Source: an uncultured Planctomycetaceae bacterium (lineage in GTDB: Bacteria; Planctomycetota; Planctomycetia; Planctomycetales; Planctomycetaceae). Taken from it: DNA of 54,645 nucleotides. A program made the translations under genes and the position numbers. Under the pieces are notes generated by a model. That model did no database searches. It was given only the letters and a program-made list of their open reading frames with translations, and was not told where the DNA came from. Position 1 is the stretch's first letter. The number at the start of each line of letters is the position of its first letter. The stretch lies in assembly GCA_937916515.1 (NCBI GenBank), contig CALFSX010000078.1, positions 1 to 54,645 on the forward strand, read 5' to 3'. Of the stretch, positions 34,136-45,191 are shown one piece after another.

Positions 34136-35087
34136 AGCACCACTTCCATGTTGGATATCCTTACAAGGGGTGGTTTAGCAAAAAGCGGCAAGATCGGAAA
34201 GCCGAAACCGGTTTCCGGCGGATTCTGCGGCTTGTTTCCTGCGATGCCGGACTGGCAAGGCCATGCCAGAAACCTCGATCCGTTGTGCATCCTGCTTCTG
34301 GGAGTGGGCCGTATGCGTTAAATGGGAAGTACGAGAGCTTTAGTGGTGTCTGGGGTTTTGGTGCGACGACTTGCCCAGCTTCTGGCTAACGCGACCTCGA
34401 ACACATCGATTTTATACGAGAGGCGTCCAGGTTTGGGCTACTTTTTCAGTAGTCTCACGCACTTCGATTCAAGTTTCTCGACCAACATTGAACGGAATGG
34501 TTGATCTTCGTGCTGAGGATGGCTCATAAAAAAGTGCGGGCGAGCTGAGAAACATGGGGCGGTGCTAACGGTTCATGGAGTGAAATCATTGCCCCGACGT
34601 CTTCAACTCGGCTCCGCACTAGCCGGACGACCGTGTTCTTGAACGTCTTTGGCTGCAGGTGGATTGCCGGCCAAACGGTTAATCGCAGCAGGGCTTTGTA
34701 GCCGGACATGATTTGTTTCAATATTTTTTAATAACGCATAAGTCATTTATGATTAATGGTTTACGTCTGTTTGTGGGTTTGCTTGAGGCATTTTCCTCGC
34801 TGTTTGTTGTAAACGTTTGAAATGATACAAACCGCCCAATGGTTCGGCGGATCCAGTAGATTTGCGGTGTCGTCCTGTTGGAAAGGGGTCTTGGTAACGT
34901 CTTCTGATTGCCTTTCACCTTAATGCGGGCAGACACCCTCAGAATTTCTAAACAGAAAATGCGGTATAAACCGACCGTATGAAATGGGTAGATCCTATTT
35001 AAAGCGATCCCGGTGCGCCTTCAGCGCTGTGAAATCCCAGCCTGAACACTTATCCAGTCTTTTCAGACTTATTGTTGGACTTAGAGC
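34136..35087. other. Long intergenic region before giant gene
   Basis: This 952-base stretch has no supported gene. The longest frames are 60-65 residues, one on the plus strand (34322-34504) and one on the minus strand (34524-34721, starting MKQIMSGYK). Neither matches a family I recognise. The region is AT-richer around 34710-34810. It probably holds the promoters of the divergent DUF11 and giant genes, but I see no convincing promoter pair. Confidence 0.5.
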
Positions 35088-38000
35088 ATGCTTCTCAACA
35101 CCTGGCTGACAGCGGCAAAACGACATTTGTTCAAATCTCCAAGCGGAACACGAGCTTCGGGCCGTCGTTCGGGATTTTCTCGCCGTCGCACATCAGAATC
35201 TGAGGTTCTCGAAAGCCGAACGCTTTTGACTGCTCTGGTGATCAACAACAACAACATCGACGACTTTGTTGATGCGAATGGTCATCTGATCATCACCAAC
35301 TCAACGTTGGGAACCAACGATTCGTTGGTGATTGAGAGCATTAATCTGGCGTCCAACACTGACGCCATTTCGATCAACTTGTCCAACATTCCGCTGGAAC
35401 GTTTGGCAATTGAGACCGTGAATGTGACTGCATTCAACGGAACTGCGATCGACATTAACCTTACAAACGTCACGGGCAACCGCACGATTGCGATCGAAGA
35501 CGTGTCGATTGCCGGGACAGGTTCGGGCATTGACATTTCCCTGGACAATACAGATTCGTACGGTCTGACAGTTGAAGACAGTATCAGTCCGACGGTTTAC
35601 ATAGCGGCGATCAATGGTTCCACCATTGGTCACGGGATCATTACTGAAAACGAAATTGTTGCTCCGGCAAATCTTGAAGGGGTAAGGCTGACGGTATCTG
35701 CCGGATCAAAGGCAGACGATTTTCAGATCATAAACAACCGTCAGATTCAGGCTCTGAACAAAGATGCCGTTCAGGTCAACATCAGCGATTCCCCAACAGA
35801 CGGTTTGACGATTGCGAACAACGTGATCGGAAACGAACCGGGGGCAGATGTTTATTTTCGATCCAGCGGTGATACGTTCGTACAGCCGTTTGAGCTGCGA
35901 AACAACGGTATCGATGGCGAGCTGCTGCAAGAGTTTACCCTGGACCTGCGTCCACTGGGCCTGGTCTTTGATACAAGTCTGGATGGCCAGCCATTCACTG
36001 TGGTGAATGGATCGGCTGTCACTCAGGCTGAAACGACAGCGACGCTCAGCAGTAACAACCAGGTTCTGACTGTCGATGTGACGGGCTTTACTCCCGGTGA
36101 AACACTGTTGTTTGTAATTGACGTCGACCGAGCTCCTGCGGTACTTGGCGATCCACCAATTTCGGCACCAATTTTCGGTAATGACTTAATTGGTGCTTTG
36201 GTTCAGTTCAACTTCAGTGCCGGTAACACAGGAAATGCGCCGAAGCAGGTTGCCGGTACCATGGTTGGTGATGCTGGCATCTTCAATGCGTCTGTATTTG
36301 CCAGAGGAGCTGGTGCAGCGGCAAACGTGCATGGTGTGAGTTTGAATCTTGATAATTCGACTTTAACAAACACCGAAATTTTCAATAACACAATTACCGG
36401 TGTTGCTGGTCACGGAATTGTGTTTGATGCGAGCAACCAGAGCGACATCACTGGTTTGATCACTGAAAACGTGATCACTTCCGGCGGACAGGACGGGATT
36501 CACTTTGACCTGTCTGACAGTAACTTCGAAGGTGCAATCAACGACAATACAATCGGTGGCAATAGTGGCCACGGGGTGTTGTTTCAGCCAGTGGTTTCTC
36601 GCAGCGGTGTCGTTGAGGAAGCATTTGACGGAAATCCAGTTGTCATCACATCCACAAATCATCAGCTTCAAACTGGTGATGTGATTGTCATTCAAGGGAT
36701 GACCAATGCGAATCCATCCATTAACCATCCGGGCAACGGTATTCATACCGTTACTCGGCTAAGCAACAATACGTTCTCATTGGATGGTGTCAACGGCCTG
36801 GCAACTGGCATTAATTACAACGCTGGTGGAGCCTGGTATGTTCCAGATTTTCAGGGCGGAGTTATCGCCGGGGTTCCACAGGGACCGGCTCAGGGTTTGG
36901 TGACAATCGATCTTAAAGCTACGGAACCAGAAGGGCGAATCACCACGATCGTCAACCCTCTTGGTGGTGGCGACGTTCAACTGACTTCCGTGGCGCATGG
37001 CCTGTCGTCCGGTGATCGTGTGCGAATTACGGGAGCGACCGGGACACTGCTTGACGGCGATTTCAAAGTTACCGTGATTGACAGTAACACGTTTTCTTTG
37101 GATGGAGCAAACGCGGTCGGAACTTACAACGTGAGCGAGGGGTTGGCTCAGTGGACGAAGAACATTATTACGGGGGCGACAAACCCGCTTAACGGCGAGA
37201 TCGTCATCACATCTTTGGCGCACGGTTTAAATTCCGGCGACGAGATTCGTATTGCTCGAGTTGGTGGAAACGCTGCGGCCAACGGCACGTTCCGCGTGAC
37301 TCGCCTGACCGCAGACACATTCGCACTTCAGGGGTCCAGGGGCAGCGGAATTTACAATCCTGGCACGGGTTACTGGACGGCTATTGAGGAAGCAACCTTT
37401 ACTGGTGACAAGTTGCCTCAACAGATTTCCGGCAACGCTATCACGGGCAACGGAAAAGCTGGTATCTATGTCAATCTGGATACAGGAACCACATTCCGCG
37501 GTGACATTCTAAGTAACACCATTGTCAGCAATATTGCCAAGGGGGTTCATATTGAATCTCACAGCTATGGTGTTGGCGAAACATTGCCGCTTAGCACTAC
37601 GGATCCACTCGCGATTCCTGGGCCTCAGGATGTTAGTTTCAACGTCAACATCGGTTCAGATGTGGTGAACACGTCTGCTGTAACCGGCATTCCGCTTGAT
37701 GGAAATTTGATTGATAACAACGGCGAAGCTGGAATCGTTATCGAGGTGCTGGACCTCGCCACAGGTTCGTTCGAAATTCAGGGCAACCGTATTACTCGCA
37801 ACCTGGATGACAACGACACCACAACTGGCTGGGCTGGAGACGGTATTTACGTTTCCCTAAACAGCGATCGGTTTGCCGTCGATGCGAACTCATTGCTGGT
37901 TGAATCACTGATTGAGAACAACACGATTGGTGTTGATAATGAAGGCAACGAAGGAAACGGTTTATCCTTCAATCTGACTCAACGTACAAAGATTCAGGAT

Positions 38001-41000
38001 CTTGAAGTCGTTAAGAACTTCTTTGTTAACAATGCAGAGGACGGGTTCCACTTTGTTCGAACGGAAAACGGTTCGCTGAATGCAGTTGTCTTTGAAGATA
38101 ATGCCGTCACAAATAACGGCGGCGACGGTTTCGACTTGTACGCAGAAAACTCAGTGGACGACCGGCTGGACTTCAATATTCGCCGGAACGACATCAACTA
38201 CAATGCAGAATATGGTGTGCGTATTGACGTGCAGGCTGCCGCTCGAATCGAAGTGAATTTCGACACAAACGACGTGCTGGGTAATGGTCACACGCCTCGC
38301 AACAACGGCTTCCATCCTAACGATGCGGCTGGCAACTTCACGGGTCACGAAGGTGGAGCCAACTTTGCCGGCAACGCGGGAGCGGCTGGGGGAATTGGTG
38401 TCTTTGGCTTTGAAGAAGTTGAAATTGTCTTCAATGCAACGGACTCCCGAATCTCGGGTAACATCGGTGACGGGTTCAGCGTTGATGCGTTTGACGAACG
38501 AGACACCTTGCGAATGGCGGCTTCGTTTACTGACGTGGAATTCGTGCAGAATACGCTGACCGGTCTTAGAAGCCATGGAGCCGCATTTGCTTCAATTGTG
38601 CTCACAAGCAGCCTGTTTAATGGTAACCACGAAGATGGTCTGCGAATTGTGTCCATCGACGACAAGGACTCATTCTTTCAGACTCGAGTTGGCGGTTCAG
38701 ATATTGATGTGATGGCGATTGGCAATCAGTTTGTCGGTAACTGGCACAATGGAGCGATTTTGGGGCAGGGCGTTTCAGCCGTCTTTGGTAACGGAACGAC
38801 AACGTCTGAGTTTGCCAACATCTTCGATCGCAACGGGTTCACTGATCCGGCCGTGACAGGCGTCGCCAGGGTCAACACAGGTGGAGACGGTCTGAAGATC
38901 ACGCAGAATGTTGGTACTTATCTGCACAACCTGGGACGTCGTCGAACGATCGAAGCAGATTCGAACTTCTTCCGCAACAACGGCGGAGACGGTATCGATA
39001 TTGGGCATGACGTCTTCCTTGAAGGCGGTAACGTTGAGCACGGTTATGAAGTTGCCAGTGACGTTGACGTCAGCATCACCAATGCAATTATCAGTGGTAA
39101 CCGAGGCGACGGCATCGAATATCTGGCCGACAGCATTCTTCGCATTCCATCCATTCAGGGCGGTGGTCAGTTCATAACCAACCCGACAGACATCAGCTCA
39201 CTGCATGTTGCCGAATCACGAATTGAGAGCAACGGCGGTCGTGGCATTGATATTTTAAATCGTGTCAGCGAAGACTCACGAATTACGCTCAACAACAACG
39301 AGATTCTGACCAACACGCTTTCCGGCGTCTACGTCATGAACACGATATCACACTTCCAGACACAGTTCGGGCCGAATGATGTGCTGTTTGCCTCAATCAC
39401 GGAAAGCGGTTTGCGGACTCCCAATATTGAACTGCGAGTTCAGGAAAACAACATCCTGGATAACGGCAACCAGACCAGCACGTCCACAGTGCCGATCCCG
39501 GATTCGAATGATGCTCGTGATTCGACCGGAGTTCGAAATGCGGACTGGACGCACAATTATCGTCAGGTCACCGGCACATTAGGTGGCCTGGTGATCCGAG
39601 TTGGAACCGCAGGTTCTGTCGGTACGCTTGATTTTGCCATTCCGGAATTGGAATTGGGCGAATCAGGTATTGATGCGGAAGTCTGGAAGAACACGTTCAA
39701 CGGTAACTTCGGTGCGAGCGTGTTCCTGGACTCGTTTGTGAGCGTGATTCCTCCTCAGACGCAAGGACTCTTCGATGATGATACGAGTGGGCATCCGGCG
39801 TTTATTAGATGGGACCAGGGCTATCGAGATCCTTTAGCCAGACTCGACCTTGTGTTTCGAGAAAATACAGGGAACTCGCTGGACGTGACCAACGGGTTTG
39901 CGTTCATTGATAACGATGAAGATTATTTCAAGTCTCGACACATCAATCGCACAAATAGCCCTCCCAACAACCATGCGCATGGTGCTCCGACGTTGACACC
40001 AGGTGGGTTTTTCACCAACACTACCCGAGCCAGAAATGCGACTCGAACGCTGGGCTTCTTTGACACAGTTGGTGGCGTACCCAGCATCGCTTACCAAGGG
40101 TCAGGGTTTGACTTCAGCTTTGAAGGTCACGGCACGCCGACTTGGCGAGTTGAGTCTGACTATGACTTCAATAATTTCGGACAGACCAGCACAGTGCAGG
40201 GGTTTTCAACGTTCGAAGACACAGTTGACCTACTTAACACTTCAAGTGGTGGAAATGGCGGCGTTGATCAGCGTTATTCATTCCAGTGGGACACCGGACG
40301 CAATACGTCCAACTTTACCGGTTTGACTCCTTACTCTCTGGTTCGCGGTGACATCTTCAACGTTGGTGTCAATCAGGATCCGATTCAGGCGGATGGACTT
40401 GAAGAAAACGACAGCTTCCTTGGGGCAACCGATCTTGGCGTTGTTCAGGGCGCGGGCTTCAGTGTTAACGCATTGACCACAAGTTCGTCTCAACCCGGAA
40501 TTTTGACGATCGAACGCAAGGGCGATCGTGACTATTATAAGTTCACGACATCGCAGTCGTTTGCTTCAGGTGCTGCTCAACTGCTGAATATCAACCTGGG
40601 CGTACTTGATACAGGTGGCGATTCGGTTCGATTCATGATCTATGAAGTCGTTCCTCAGTCCGATACGGAAGAAGTTCCACTTGTCGCATTGAACGGAATT
40701 CCTCAGTACACGACCGTCAGCCCTGGTGCCAGTTCGTTCATTCAGGTTGCTGCCAAGCAGGCAACGACCTATATCATCGAGGTATTGAGCACGGAAAGTT
40801 CCAACCTGACGGCCAGCACAGGTGTGACGGTTGGCGGCAAGTCGTTCGTCTATGGAACAACCAGAAGTTACTCTTTGTCGATTGATGCTCCTGCCGGAAC
40901 GAACCCGGTTCTTGCCAGCAGCGTGATAGAACCACCGCCGATTATTGTGACGGCCACAAGTCCCGGTCAGACTGCGGCCGCGTCCATTCTGGATCAGGAT

Positions 41001-44000
41001 CCGTTTGTCGAAAGCATTTCGGACGTTGTGCCCAGCACAATCAGCACGTCTCTAAACACTCTCACGGTTACGTTCAGTGAAGATGTGACTCAGGTTGATC
41101 GCACAGACTTCAAACTAACCCGCAATGGTACCGTTTTGGATCTGAGTGGGATCATCATCAGCCCAGTCGACTTCCAGACATTCGAAATCACCAATCTTGC
41201 TCCGCTGACTGGTGAAGCGGGCAACTATGTGTTTTCGATCAACTATGCCACATCCAATATTGTGGATAGTGACTTCGCTACGTTGAAGCCGGGTGGCGAT
41301 GACTCGCAGGCGTGGACTGTCAACAACACAGTCACGTCGACATTGGATACAGTTGACAATCTACCGGGCGACATGCTTGCGGCTGATGCTGCAGGTAATC
41401 GCACGTTGAGAGCTGCTGTGATGGAAGCCAACGCGAACTTTGGTCCTGATGTGATTCAGCTGCAGGCCGGTTTGTACACATTCTCCCTGGCAGGGCGGTT
41501 TGAAGACGATGCAAAAACGGGTGACCTTGACATTCGCGAGAAGCTGACAATTCGAGGTATGGGTGCGACGGCACTGGATACCGTGATTGATGCCAGCCAG
41601 TTAGACCGCGTGTTCCATGTTTATCCGGGCGTTGAGCTGATTCTGGAGAACCTGACTGTTCGAGGCGGTGAAGCCTTCGATGGAGCAGGAATTCTTATTG
41701 AAGGAACGTCAACTTCGGGTGGAGTATCTGCGTCTGCGGTTGGTTCCGTCACCCTGACTAACGTAAACATCATCAACAACGAAGCCTACAATCAGGGCGG
41801 TGGTATCTATAACGTCGGAAACGTCGTTTCCACTCGCTCTTCGATTTCGATGAATACCGCCGGATCTCGCGGAGGCGGCGTTTTCAATCATGGCAGCGTT
41901 TCGTTGGTGAATTCAACGGTTTCTTCCAACTTCGCCGTGTCTCGCGGTGGCGGTATTTACAACGAATTGTTGTCGACTGCAGTCAACACCACCATCTCTC
42001 CTGCACAGGGGGCTGGTTCGGTCTATGCATTGAATTCAACAATTGCGTTCAACTCAGCCAATGCAGAAGGTGGCGGTTTGTATCAGGAAACCAGCGGCTC
42101 GTTCCGCATCGGTAACACGATTGTCGATCGCAATACAGCGCCCGTGTTTCCTGACCTTGCTCGCGGCATCACTTCGCTGGGCTACAACTTCATTGGCAAA
42201 CTGACGGTCGCGCCTGCGACCGCGTTTCTGGCATCCACCGACGTGGCTGCCGATTTCACAGATGGCGTTACAGATGCTGGCTTAAATGCAATTGCGATTG
42301 GTACAAACGGTACGTGGGCTCACTCGCTTGCGGCAGACAGTTTTGCCATCGACGCCGGAAGCACTTCGCTATACGCGTCTGAACGTGGTATCACGACAGC
42401 GGCTGTATTGACATCGACCGACCAGGTGGGATCACCTCGACTTGTCGAAGGTAACCAGGATGGCGTGTTCAGTATTGATATCGGAGCGACAGAGTTCTTC
42501 GTGAGTCAGCCAGTGGCCATTATTCTGGCCACGCCGAATCCAGCTGGTGTCGGTGAATTCGTTAACTTTGATGCTTCCAACTCCACGCACACTCTGGAAC
42601 CCGGAACAGGTCGTATCGTTACTTACGAATGGGACTTCGACTACGACGGAATCACGTTTAATGTGGAGCAAACCGGAATCACAACCACTCACGCATATCC
42701 AACACTGGGTTCGCGTACAGTTGGATTGCGAGTGACAGACAATACGGGTGCGACAGATATTCAGACGATTGTGATTTCCGTCAACGTTCCATCGCCACCA
42801 ACAATCATTGCTCCATTTTCCGGAGGCACAAGTGATCTGACACCGACAATCAAGTGGGTTGCCGGAACCGGAACGTTCTCTTTGGAAGTCAGGAATTCCA
42901 GCGGGGTGGTTGTTGATTCAGCCAGCGGGCTGACAACCACAAGTTACACAACCGTCAGTCTGGCACCGGGGATCTATACGGTTACTGTCACCGCATCCAA
43001 CGCCAGTGGGACAGCAACCAGCGATGTCTATCAGTTCGAAGTCATTCGCATCAGCCTGACGAATCCGCTGAACTTTGATGTCGAATTCGACACGACACCA
43101 GCGTTCACGTTTTCAGCAATTCCTGACGCAGCTCGTTATGAAATCTATGTCTCCCAGCTGGATTCAACGGACCGCAGAAAAACTGTTGGCATCGTCATTA
43201 ACGACAAGTTTATTGATGCTGGTCAGGCGTTGATTCCAGGCACTGGCCTTGCTGATTACGAGTCATCAACGAAGCTGGGCGAAGGCTATTACCGTGTCTG
43301 GGTTCGGGCGTTCGATGCCAGTGGCAACGCAGGAGACTGGAGCATTGGCAATCAGTTTACAGTTGTGAAACCGGCCATCACAGGACCTGCGTTCGGTACT
43401 CGCGTAACCATCGACAGTACTCCAACGATTACCTGGACCGACGTTGGGGCTCCGACCTATGAATTGTGGTTGTCTCAAGTCAGCGGTACAGATGTCAACG
43501 GCGTCGCAATCACGGGCACGCGATTGGTGACCAACGTTTTTGTTAACTCGACTGAGTACACTTTGCCTACAGCAATCGGCAATGGGTTGTTTCGAGTGTG
43601 GGTGCGTGCTGTTGCCAACGATGGTGAAGCCGGACTTTGGAGTGCGGCGTACGACTTTACAAAAGACCTACGCAGTGGACCAACTTTGATCTCGCCAATC
43701 GGCGGAGCCAACACAACAGACCGGACTCCGATCTTCAATTGGCAGGCGTTTGATGGAGCTGATCACTATGAAATTTGGGTAAACAACAGCACTCTGCAGA
43801 TTCCACGGTTTATCTACAGCGATAACGTCGCTCATGTTGTTGGTGCGGCATCGATCTACTACACCGACCCTACGATTGTTTTGAAAAACGCAACGTATCG
43901 CTGGTGGGTGCGAGCCTTCAATGAAGATGGTCAGGCTGGGGCCTGGAGCAGCAGTGAGACCTTCTTTGTGCCAATTCCAGTGATGACATCGCCAATCGCC

Positions 44001-45005
44001 ACCGGAAATGGAGTGAACGTCACCAATACGCCAGTCTTCACCTGGACGGGCGTGCCAGAATATGTTCGCTATGAACTGTGGGTGAATAATGCAACCACTG
44101 GCGTCTCCAAAGTTATCTATGAGCCAAACCTGACAGCAACCACGTACACGCCAACTTTGCCACTGCAAAACGGCAACTTCCGAGCATGGGTGCGGGGATT
44201 TGACGCATCTGGCAACGCTTCTCAGTGGAGTCAGGTGACGGACTTCTCAGTCAATGCTACGGTTGGCAATGCTCCACTGGCAATTGATACGATTGCGGGT
44301 ACTGATAATTCACCGACCTTTATCTGGTCGCCGATTTCGTCAGCAGTAACCTACGAAATCCTGGTGAAGAATTTGCGGGTTACAGGTCAGCCAGTTGTCT
44401 TGAACGAGACCGTTTCAGGGGTGCTTGATCCATTCACGGGTAATCTGGAGTACTCAACGACAACCAATCTGCCATCGGGCGCGTTCCGTTGGTGGATTCG
44501 TGGTCTTAGTACAGATGGGACGCCTGGCCCATGGAGCCAGCCGCTGGACTTCTTTGTCGTGTCAAACGACATTGAGTCTGATTCACTAAACGTTGAAGCG
44601 ATCACCATGCTGACATCGCTGCAACCAGCAGTAGAATGGTCAGACGATCTGTACAGCATCACCGTTCATCCAGCTGCTGTTGTGGCCGCGATGAAGACGG
44701 TGGAGCAGGCTGAGGTCAAAACTGTGGTGGCTGAGGTTGAGAACGATTCAGAATCCGTAGATGTCGATTCCGTAATGGAAGAACTTGCCACTGCTGATTG
44801 GTGGTCGGCGGATGAATCTGCGGAAGCTGTTTCTGCACTGGAATTCGTTGCCAAAAACCTGGTCACAGCGGAGACCGCACTTCCCGCCTCGAATTCTGAT
44901 GAAGTCGACGCTGCTGAAGAAATTCACAGTGCCGCCATGATTGGGCTGGCGTTGGCGGCATTTACCGGTGCGAACAGCGTGGCTCGCAAAGAAGACGAAG
45001 AATAG
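35088..45005 (+). CDS. Giant planctomycete surface protein (3305 residues)
   Basis: A single unbroken frame. The N-terminus has an Arg-rich region and the planctomycete extracellular motif (EVLESRTLLTAL, residues about 39-50), a sorting sequence typical of giant planctomycete proteins. Then come beta-helix repeats (about 50-500), three repeats resembling E1 FCCH-type modules (about 508-581, 618-688 and 690-766), more beta-helix (770-1500), a PPC-like domain (about 1760-1940), a SwmB-like Ig domain (1975-2060), a LRAAVMEAN beta-helix block (2080-2470), a PKD domain (2470-2568; TYEWDFDYDG), six Fn3-like repeats of about 100 residues (2570-3160) and an acidic tail. Adhesion or matrix binding is likely; the ligand is unknown. 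Confidence 0.93.
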   Translation: MLLNTWLTAAKRHLFKSPSGTRASGRRSGFSRRRTSESEVLESRTLLTALVINNNNIDDFVDANGHLIITNSTLGTNDSLVIESINLASNTDAISINLSNIPLERLAIETVNVTAFNGTAIDINLTNVTGNRTIAIEDVSIAGTGSGIDISLDNTDSYGLTVEDSISPTVYIAAINGSTIGHGIITENEIVAPANLEGVRLTVSAGSKADDFQIINNRQIQALNKDAVQVNISDSPTDGLTIANNVIGNEPGADVYFRSSGDTFVQPFELRNNGIDGELLQEFTLDLRPLGLVFDTSLDGQPFTVVNGSAVTQAETTATLSSNNQVLTVDVTGFTPGETLLFVIDVDRAPAVLGDPPISAPIFGNDLIGALVQFNFSAGNTGNAPKQVAGTMVGDAGIFNASVFARGAGAAANVHGVSLNLDNSTLTNTEIFNNTITGVAGHGIVFDASNQSDITGLITENVITSGGQDGIHFDLSDSNFEGAINDNTIGGNSGHGVLFQPVVSRSGVVEEAFDGNPVVITSTNHQLQTGDVIVIQGMTNANPSINHPGNGIHTVTRLSNNTFSLDGVNGLATGINYNAGGAWYVPDFQGGVIAGVPQGPAQGLVTIDLKATEPEGRITTIVNPLGGGDVQLTSVAHGLSSGDRVRITGATGTLLDGDFKVTVIDSNTFSLDGANAVGTYNVSEGLAQWTKNIITGATNPLNGEIVITSLAHGLNSGDEIRIARVGGNAAANGTFRVTRLTADTFALQGSRGSGIYNPGTGYWTAIEEATFTGDKLPQQISGNAITGNGKAGIYVNLDTGTTFRGDILSNTIVSNIAKGVHIESHSYGVGETLPLSTTDPLAIPGPQDVSFNVNIGSDVVNTSAVTGIPLDGNLIDNNGEAGIVIEVLDLATGSFEIQGNRITRNLDDNDTTTGWAGDGIYVSLNSDRFAVDANSLLVESLIENNTIGVDNEGNEGNGLSFNLTQRTKIQDLEVVKNFFVNNAEDGFHFVRTENGSLNAVVFEDNAVTNNGGDGFDLYAENSVDDRLDFNIRRNDINYNAEYGVRIDVQAAARIEVNFDTNDVLGNGHTPRNNGFHPNDAAGNFTGHEGGANFAGNAGAAGGIGVFGFEEVEIVFNATDSRISGNIGDGFSVDAFDERDTLRMAASFTDVEFVQNTLTGLRSHGAAFASIVLTSSLFNGNHEDGLRIVSIDDKDSFFQTRVGGSDIDVMAIGNQFVGNWHNGAILGQGVSAVFGNGTTTSEFANIFDRNGFTDPAVTGVARVNTGGDGLKITQNVGTYLHNLGRRRTIEADSNFFRNNGGDGIDIGHDVFLEGGNVEHGYEVASDVDVSITNAIISGNRGDGIEYLADSILRIPSIQGGGQFITNPTDISSLHVAESRIESNGGRGIDILNRVSEDSRITLNNNEILTNTLSGVYVMNTISHFQTQFGPNDVLFASITESGLRTPNIELRVQENNILDNGNQTSTSTVPIPDSNDARDSTGVRNADWTHNYRQVTGTLGGLVIRVGTAGSVGTLDFAIPELELGESGIDAEVWKNTFNGNFGASVFLDSFVSVIPPQTQGLFDDDTSGHPAFIRWDQGYRDPLARLDLVFRENTGNSLDVTNGFAFIDNDEDYFKSRHINRTNSPPNNHAHGAPTLTPGGFFTNTTRARNATRTLGFFDTVGGVPSIAYQGSGFDFSFEGHGTPTWRVESDYDFNNFGQTSTVQGFSTFEDTVDLLNTSSGGNGGVDQRYSFQWDTGRNTSNFTGLTPYSLVRGDIFNVGVNQDPIQADGLEENDSFLGATDLGVVQGAGFSVNALTTSSSQPGILTIERKGDRDYYKFTTSQSFASGAAQLLNINLGVLDTGGDSVRFMIYEVVPQSDTEEVPLVALNGIPQYTTVSPGASSFIQVAAKQATTYIIEVLSTESSNLTASTGVTVGGKSFVYGTTRSYSLSIDAPAGTNPVLASSVIEPPPIIVTATSPGQTAAASILDQDPFVESISDVVPSTISTSLNTLTVTFSEDVTQVDRTDFKLTRNGTVLDLSGIIISPVDFQTFEITNLAPLTGEAGNYVFSINYATSNIVDSDFATLKPGGDDSQAWTVNNTVTSTLDTVDNLPGDMLAADAAGNRTLRAAVMEANANFGPDVIQLQAGLYTFSLAGRFEDDAKTGDLDIREKLTIRGMGATALDTVIDASQLDRVFHVYPGVELILENLTVRGGEAFDGAGILIEGTSTSGGVSASAVGSVTLTNVNIINNEAYNQGGGIYNVGNVVSTRSSISMNTAGSRGGGVFNHGSVSLVNSTVSSNFAVSRGGGIYNELLSTAVNTTISPAQGAGSVYALNSTIAFNSANAEGGGLYQETSGSFRIGNTIVDRNTAPVFPDLARGITSLGYNFIGKLTVAPATAFLASTDVAADFTDGVTDAGLNAIAIGTNGTWAHSLAADSFAIDAGSTSLYASERGITTAAVLTSTDQVGSPRLVEGNQDGVFSIDIGATEFFVSQPVAIILATPNPAGVGEFVNFDASNSTHTLEPGTGRIVTYEWDFDYDGITFNVEQTGITTTHAYPTLGSRTVGLRVTDNTGATDIQTIVISVNVPSPPTIIAPFSGGTSDLTPTIKWVAGTGTFSLEVRNSSGVVVDSASGLTTTSYTTVSLAPGIYTVTVTASNASGTATSDVYQFEVIRISLTNPLNFDVEFDTTPAFTFSAIPDAARYEIYVSQLDSTDRRKTVGIVINDKFIDAGQALIPGTGLADYESSTKLGEGYYRVWVRAFDASGNAGDWSIGNQFTVVKPAITGPAFGTRVTIDSTPTITWTDVGAPTYELWLSQVSGTDVNGVAITGTRLVTNVFVNSTEYTLPTAIGNGLFRVWVRAVANDGEAGLWSAAYDFTKDLRSGPTLISPIGGANTTDRTPIFNWQAFDGADHYEIWVNNSTLQIPRFIYSDNVAHVVGAASIYYTDPTIVLKNATYRWWVRAFNEDGQAGAWSSSETFFVPIPVMTSPIATGNGVNVTNTPVFTWTGVPEYVRYELWVNNATTGVSKVIYEPNLTATTYTPTLPLQNGNFRAWVRGFDASGNASQWSQVTDFSVNATVGNAPLAIDTIAGTDNSPTFIWSPISSAVTYEILVKNLRVTGQPVVLNETVSGVLDPFTGNLEYSTTTNLPSGAFRWWIRGLSTDGTPGPWSQPLDFFVVSNDIESDSLNVEAITMLTSLQPAVEWSDDLYSITVHPAAVVAAMKTVEQAEVKTVVAEVENDSESVDVDSVMEELATADWWSADESAEAVSALEFVAKNLVTAETALPASNSDEVDAAEEIHSAAMIGLALAAFTGANSVARKEDEE

Positions 45006-45030
45006 TCTTCAGCAATTTGGTTGCTGAAGA
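45006..45030 (+). terminator. Hairpin after giant gene
   Basis: A perfect 10-bp inverted repeat (45006-45015 with 45021-45030, loop TTTGG) begins right after the stop codon of the giant gene. It lacks a T tract of its own and may protect the mRNA end or work with the next hairpin. Confidence 0.55.
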
Positions 45031-45041
45031 TTCCAGACAAC

Positions 45042-45091
45042 ACAAACCCTGCATCCGAAGATCTTGTCGGAGCAGGGTTTGTTCGTTTTTT
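45042..45091 (+). terminator. Rho-independent terminator of giant gene
   Basis: An 11-bp stem (45042-45052 with 45072-45082) contains an inner 5-bp extension TCCGA/TCGGA. It is followed by a TTCGTTTTTT tract. It sits between the giant gene and dus and most likely ends the long transcript. Confidence 0.85.
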
Positions 45092-45191
45092 GACGTAAAT
45101 TCGCGAGTGGTCGTGGATCGACTTTCTGGAATTCACATTCTACGTCACTTCGATCACCATCAATTTGTTCGCTGTTCGGTAAGATTGCCGC

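Noticed and set aside
34524-34721. Minus-strand frame of 65 residues in the long gap
   Set aside because: It has no family resemblance and no clear ribosome site; kept only as a note on the intergenic region.
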